Shown here: positions 6,864-9,338 of the stretch, one piece after another | Numbering within the stretch: position 1 is the first letter of the stretch | How the letters are laid out: every line of letters begins with the position of its first letter | NCBI GenBank assembly: GCA_001464165.1 | Contig: LNEX01000503.1 | Coordinates: forward strand, 1-9,338 | From: a bacterium Ga0077546 | Lineage (GTDB): Bacteria; Cyanobacteriota; Vampirovibrionia; Obscuribacterales; Obscuribacteraceae | Direction: 5' to 3' | DNA length: 9,338 bases | Translations under genes and position numbers: made by a program | The notes under the pieces: generated by a model | The model's input: only the letters and a program-made list of their open reading frames with translations | Told to the model about the DNA's origin: nothing | The model's database searches: none

Positions 6864-6915
6864 ATTCTAGCCGAGAAAACAAACCGCCAACAGTCCTCCT
6901 GTTGAAAAGACTGTT
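6864..6915 (-). promoter_or_regulatory. Candidate promoter with overlapping operator-like inverted repeats upstream of the RHH gene
   Basis: Two inverted repeats share an arm: CAACAG (6888-6893) with CTGTTG (6899-6904), and AACAGTC (6889-6895) with GACTGTT (6909-6915). On the minus strand a -10-like TAGAAT (complement of 6864-6869) and a -35-like TTGGCG (complement of 6885-6890) are 15 bp apart, slightly short, and the repeats overlap the -35. An RHH protein is encoded 25 bp further on, so autoregulation at these half-sites is plausible. The same gap carries the start of the plus-strand gene at 7008. Spacing and consensus match are imperfect. Confidence 0.35.
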
Positions 6916-7007
6916 CAATTGCACATTTATTCGTACCGACTCCCCCACTAATCTAAAAGAGTCAATCGGCTGAAGACACAAAGTCAGAATTAAGGATAAA
7001 AAAGCAA

Positions 7008-7265
7008 ATGGACAATCGCGAATATGTTAGACAAGAAAAACTTAGTAGAATCGACGAGCAAGAAAACTGTGGATCGCACCCTAGCGCACATCTCTGGCAA
7101 GATGCCTACAGAGAGACAATGTCTACCATTGTCAAAGAGCAAAAATCGAGCACGGAAGCCCTGGGCACCGTCGGAAATTACATCAAGCATCACCCAGGCG
7201 ACAGCGGCGTACAAGCAATGTTAGGCGTGGGCGGAGCTGCCTTTGCCATTAATTGGTGCAGCTAG
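7008..7265 (+). CDS. Small hypothetical protein, N-terminal part (frameshifted)
   Basis: As read, the frame encodes 85 residues: a charged, mostly helical N-terminal half (MDNREYVRQEKLSRIDEQ onwards), a polar middle with HHPGDSG, and a hydrophobic glycine/alanine run MLGVGGAAFAI that stops abruptly at TAG (7263-7265). A second frame, one base further on, continues the hydrophobic run as IGAASLGAVACGGAFIW and reaches TAA at 7357-7359. The unbroken protein would have about 116 residues with one glycine-rich, membrane-type helix of about 35 residues near the C terminus. The switch needs one base to be skipped near 7251 (ATT-A-ATT). The start has AAGGA (6992-6996) 11 nt before the ATG, and the codon pattern supports this frame. 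No double-glycine leader or signal peptide is visible. I do not recognise the family. It is transcribed divergently from the RHH gene and converges on pmbA. Confidence 0.6.
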   Translation: MDNREYVRQEKLSRIDEQENCGSHPSAHLWQDAYRETMSTIVKEQKSSTEALGTVGNYIKHHPGDSGVQAMLGVGGAAFAINWCS

Positions 7266-7359
7266 CCTTGGAGCTGTTGCTTGCGGTGGTGCCTTTATAT
7301 GGTCAGGTGCCAATAGTGCGATGAAGCACTATACAGGCAAAGACTTGCACGGACAGTAA
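7252..7359 (+). pseudogene. Out-of-frame C-terminal continuation of the small protein starting at 7008
   Basis: This reads in the +1 frame relative to the gene at 7008 and supplies 35 residues: a continuation of the hydrophobic Gly/Ala-rich helix (IGAASLGAVACGGAFIWSG), then a polar tail NSAMKHYTGKDLHGQ and TAA. The helix has small-xxx-small spacing (for example G-AASL-G), which favours tight helix packing in a membrane. It has no start codon or ribosome binding site of its own, so it makes sense only as the end of the upstream frame. Its stop lies 2 bp from the stop of the convergent pmbA gene, which leaves no room for a terminator between them. Confidence 0.55.
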
Positions 7360-7361
7360 AT

Positions 7362-8132
7362 CTATTCCCCGGCCACCATCATCGAAGCAATCTTGATCGT
7401 CGGAGAAACAGTGCTCGAGCGGAAAATCAAATCATCGCCGACGGCATCGATATTGGTAAACATATCGAGCATATTGCCAGCAATGGTGATGCCTTCCACA
7501 GGAAAAGTCAGCTCACCGTTCTCTATCCACAAACCAGAGGCGCCCCGGGAATAATCGCCAGTAACAACGTTAAAGCCAGGCCCAGAGACACTTGTTAGAT
7601 AAAGCCCGTTGCCCACCGAAGCAATAATTTCTTCAGGAGTAAGCGTGCCTGGCTTAAAATATAAATTGCCAGTGCTGCCACTATTAGGAGTGGTGCTGAG
7701 TTTGCGGGCAGAATAGCTGCTGAGCAAGTAGGTGTTGAGCTTGCCCTTTTCCACCAATGTTCGCTTCAATGCTGGCATACCTTCGCCGTCATAGGGGCGC
7801 GAACCTAAGCCACCAATCATCAGCGGGTCATCGATAATAGTGACAGCTTCACTAGCAACCATCTGGTCGATTTTTCCAGCTAAAAAAGAACTATTACGGT
7901 AGACATGAGAACCAGCCGTAGCACCGACAAACTGCGCCAATAGCTGAGCAGCCATAAGCGGATCAAACACCACCGGCACTACTTGCGATTTAACTTTTTT
8001 CGCCCCTAACATACGCAGAGCGCGCTTAGCTGCAGTAATGCCAACTTGCTCAGGAGACTCCAGCTTGTTAAAGCTCAAAGCCCCAGAAGACCAGCCTCCT
8101 ACCTGCATTTGGTCGTCCTGCGAGGCAACCAC
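7362..8132 (-). CDS. pmbA: PmbA/TldE C-terminal part, downstream of an in-frame TGA
   Basis: This is the C-terminal 256 codons (about codons 186-441) of PmbA, also called TldE, the non-catalytic partner of TldD in the heterodimeric metalloprotease that in E. coli matures microcin B17 and degrades CcdA. Diagnostic family features are SSYSARKL (about 323-330 of the full protein), the YSRGASGLWIENGE block (about 379-392) and the 'PVEGITIAGN' and 'AVGDDLIFRSS' segments before the C-terminal MVAGE. The frame is open further upstream to 8177, and the residues before the GTG at 8130-8132 (FIGTYSSTHCSISAAV) are also PmbA-like. The GTG is therefore not a true start and has no ribosome binding site. 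This piece and the one at 8178-8687 are in the same frame, separated only by TGA. Together they give 441 residues, close to the normal family length. The gene is convergent with the small protein gene ending at 7359. Confidence 0.9.
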   Translation of the reverse strand: MVASQDDQMQVGGWSSGALSFNKLESPEQVGITAAKRALRMLGAKKVKSQVVPVVFDPLMAAQLLAQFVGATAGSHVYRNSSFLAGKIDQMVASEAVTIIDDPLMIGGLGSRPYDGEGMPALKRTLVEKGKLNTYLLSSYSARKLSTTPNSGSTGNLYFKPGTLTPEEIIASVGNGLYLTSVSGPGFNVVTGDYSRGASGLWIENGELTFPVEGITIAGNMLDMFTNIDAVGDDLIFRSSTVSPTIKIASMMVAGE

Positions 8133-8180
8133 AGCAGCACTTATAGAACAATGAGTGCTGCTGTAAGTACCAATAAATCA
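8131..8180 (-). other. In-frame TGA of pmbA followed by a perfect 11-bp hairpin (SECIS-like geometry)
   Basis: On the minus strand the TGA (complement of 8178-8180) is followed by 13 nt and then by ACAGCAGCACT, a 12-nt interval and AGTGCTGCTGT: a perfect 11-bp stem (8154-8164 with 8131-8141). Allowing one C-A mismatch, two more pairs form and leave the apical loop UGUUCU. The loop then starts 27 nt after the TGA and has G at its second position, inside the published general limits for bacterial selenocysteine elements. Against recoding: the family residue at this place is Gly (NSHG), one base change from GGA, not Cys. A nonsense mutation, a sequence error or recoding all remain possible. The hairpin itself is certain; its role is not. 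Confidence 0.5.
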
Positions 8181-8687
8181 ATGGGAATTGGCGTAGACAG
8201 TCGATCCGCTCCAATCAGTAAAGCTAGCCCCGCGCGAATTAGTTATACGCTTGTCGTAGCCGCGAGCAGCAGACTCAGCCGCTAGAGCCATTTGTATTTT
8301 TTCTTCAGTGGTTATTTTTGCAATAGCACCGTCTGTCAAACCAAGTTCAGGTATTTTCTTAGCTAGGTATTTTTTTTCAGGCAATCCGGCAAAAGGGTCT
8401 TCTTCAGAAGCGCTGGCCATAGCAATAGTAGTGCGAACCAGTTCGGTCAGAGCCGGTCGGCGCAAATCAGATGTTGAGGTAGAGGCGCTCTTTTTGCCCA
8501 CATAGGCTTCAAACTGCAGGCTGCGGCTGCGGGCCCCTTCAAGGGTCTCAACTTCGCCTAGGCGCACACCTGTATCAACCGAATTAGAATTAGAGATGCG
8601 CACATCGCATTCGGTTGCACCGAGGCGCTTGCCCTCTTGTATGACAAATTGGGCTATAGGAATTAAATTATTTTTGCTACTAGTCAT
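8178..8687 (-). CDS. pmbA: PmbA/TldE N-terminal part, ending at an in-frame TGA
   Basis: This is the first 169 codons of the TldE-type subunit. Family features are the 'GATECDVRISNSNSVDTGVRLGEVETLEGARSRSLQFEAYVGKKSASTSTSDL' pattern in outline (substrate-channel strands of the TldD/PmbA fold), the 'DPFAGLPEKK' segment, and 'ESAARGYDKRITNSRGASF' just before the interruption. The last residues are VYANSH, where homologues continue with Gly; here the next codon is TGA (8178-8180). The same frame resumes immediately with FIGTYSST, so no base is gained or lost. Alone, this piece could not form the TldE fold. The start ATG (8685-8687) overlaps the tldD stop as TAATG, which indicates translational coupling and a tldD-pmbA operon. 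TldE lacks the metal ligands of TldD in known members, so the complex depends on TldD for catalysis. Confidence 0.9.
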   Translation of the reverse strand: MTSSKNNLIPIAQFVIQEGKRLGATECDVRISNSNSVDTGVRLGEVETLEGARSRSLQFEAYVGKKSASTSTSDLRRPALTELVRTTIAMASASEEDPFAGLPEKKYLAKKIPELGLTDGAIAKITTEEKIQMALAAESAARGYDKRITNSRGASFTDWSGSTVYANSH

Positions 8688-9338
8688 TATTGCGAGCCAC
8701 CAACTGTGACACCATTAATGCGAATAGTGGGCATGCCCACACCGACTGGCACACCTTGACCAGCCTTGCCGCAAGTACCGATACCGCGATCGAGTGATAA
8801 GTCATTGCCTACCATGGTGACGTTGTGCAAAGCCTTCGGCCCGTTACCAATCAAGGTCGCCCCCTTAACAGTGCGGGTGATTTTGCCATTCTCAATTAGA
8901 TAAGCTCCCACAGCACTAAAGGTGAAATTGCCATTGGTAATATCGACTTGACCACCACCAAAATTAGCCGCATACAAACCATATTTAACTGAGGCGATTA
9001 TCTCTTCGGGCGTAGACTCACCACCAGCCATATAGGTATTGGTCATGCGGGGAATGGGCGCGTAGCGGTAATCTTGCCTGCGGCCATTGCCAGTCACACC
9101 CGACTTCATTAGGCCAGCATTCTTCTTGTCTTGCAGATAGTTTTTCAATACGCCATTTTCAATAAGAACAGTGCGTCCGGTGGCTGTTCCTTCATCGTCA
9201 AAATTAAGAGAGCCACGGCGGTCTTGCATCGTGCCATCGTCAATTACTGTCACCAGTGGCGATGCTACAGCTTCACCCATAAGGCTTGAAAAAGCAGAAG
9301 TGCCCATACGGTTAAAGTCGCCTTCGAGGCCATGACCG
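8687..9338 (-). CDS. tldD: TldD metalloprotease subunit, C-terminal part (5' end outside window)
   Basis: The frame is open to the right edge and covers about 216 residues, a little under half of a normal TldD (about 480). It begins with [10 protein letters not shown], the end of the zinc-binding HExxxH region: the second His is visible and the first lies outside the window. The ATG at 9305-9307 is internal, not the start. The conserved C-terminal metal-ligand block [16 protein letters not shown] is present with its Cys, so the visible part looks catalytically intact. Also typical are '[23 protein letters not shown]', which follows the family pattern, and '[17 protein letters not shown]'. TldD cleaves unfolded peptides threaded into the TldD/TldE chamber and in some bacteria trims leader peptides of modified peptides. 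It is the first gene of the pair; its TAA overlaps the pmbA ATG by one base. Confidence 0.95.
   Translation of the reverse strand, partial: GHGLEGDFNRMGTSAFSSLMGEAVASPLVTVIDDGTMQDRRGSLNFDDEGTATGRTVLIENGVLKNYLQDKKNAGLMKSGVTGNGRRQDYRYAPIPRMTNTYMAGGESTPEEIIASVKYGLYAANFGGGQVDITNGNFTFSAVGAYLIENGKITRTVKGATLIGNGPKALHNVTMVGNDLSLDRGIGTCGKAGQGVPVGVGMPTIRINGVTVGGSQ

Noticed and set aside
7024..7224. Alternative plus-strand frame of 66 residues overlapping the small gene
   Set aside because: The frame starting at 7008 has the ribosome binding site and better codon periodicity, and it leads directly into the hydrophobic segment.
7008..7359. Class II bacteriocin
   Set aside because: The Gly/Ala-rich helix is reminiscent of one, but there is no double-glycine leader, no immunity gene and no exporter, and the N-terminal half is long and charged.
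8178..8180. Genome-wide reassignment of TGA to Gly (genetic code 25)
   Set aside because: TGA is the natural stop at 392-394, 571-573 and 4927-4929, and no other in-frame TGA needs to be read through in the window.

Overview
The window looks like a stretch of a bacterial chromosome of roughly balanced base composition. The style of several proteins suggests the non-photosynthetic cyanobacterial relatives (Vampirovibrionia/Melainabacteria, Obscuribacterales-like). These are a GspE-N-like 'LGYLLLQAGL' domain, a PhoB-type regulator with a HAMP-type kinase, a protein with degenerate 'GLPxxxSxEE' repeats, and a ribbon-helix-helix protein next to a very long acidic protein. That assignment rests on remembered family resemblance, not on a marker gene, and is only moderately secure.

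Layout. Bases 2-394 (+) hold the end of a protein that began before the window. Bases 571-2835 hold a divergently transcribed two-component pair: an OmpR/PhoB-class response regulator (-) and a membrane sensor histidine kinase (+). Bases 2865-4770 (-) carry two hypothetical proteins separated by a strong intrinsic terminator, each with a similar short inverted repeat upstream. Bases 4927-6839 (-) carry a ribbon-helix-helix (RHH) reading frame that overlaps, in another frame, a 536-residue acidic disordered protein. The two are best explained as one protein split by a -1 shift. A small glycine-rich membrane-type protein (+, from 7008) is broken by a +1 shift and ends 2 bp from the convergent tldD-pmbA operon (-, 7362-9338). 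tldD runs off the right edge. pmbA (tldE) is complete but has one in-frame TGA at codon 170.

How the genes work together. The kinase and regulator should form one signalling pathway. TldD and PmbA/TldE form the known heterodimeric metalloprotease, and the TAATG overlap of their genes suggests translational coupling. The remaining genes have no assignable pathway.

Most notable. Three reading-frame interruptions fall within about 1.7 kb (6456-8180). This could mean gene decay, sequence error or recoding. The pmbA TGA sits 13 nt upstream of a perfect 11-bp hairpin whose geometry resembles a bacterial SECIS element, although the residue normally found there is Gly. A nonsense change or base-call error therefore remains the simplest reading.
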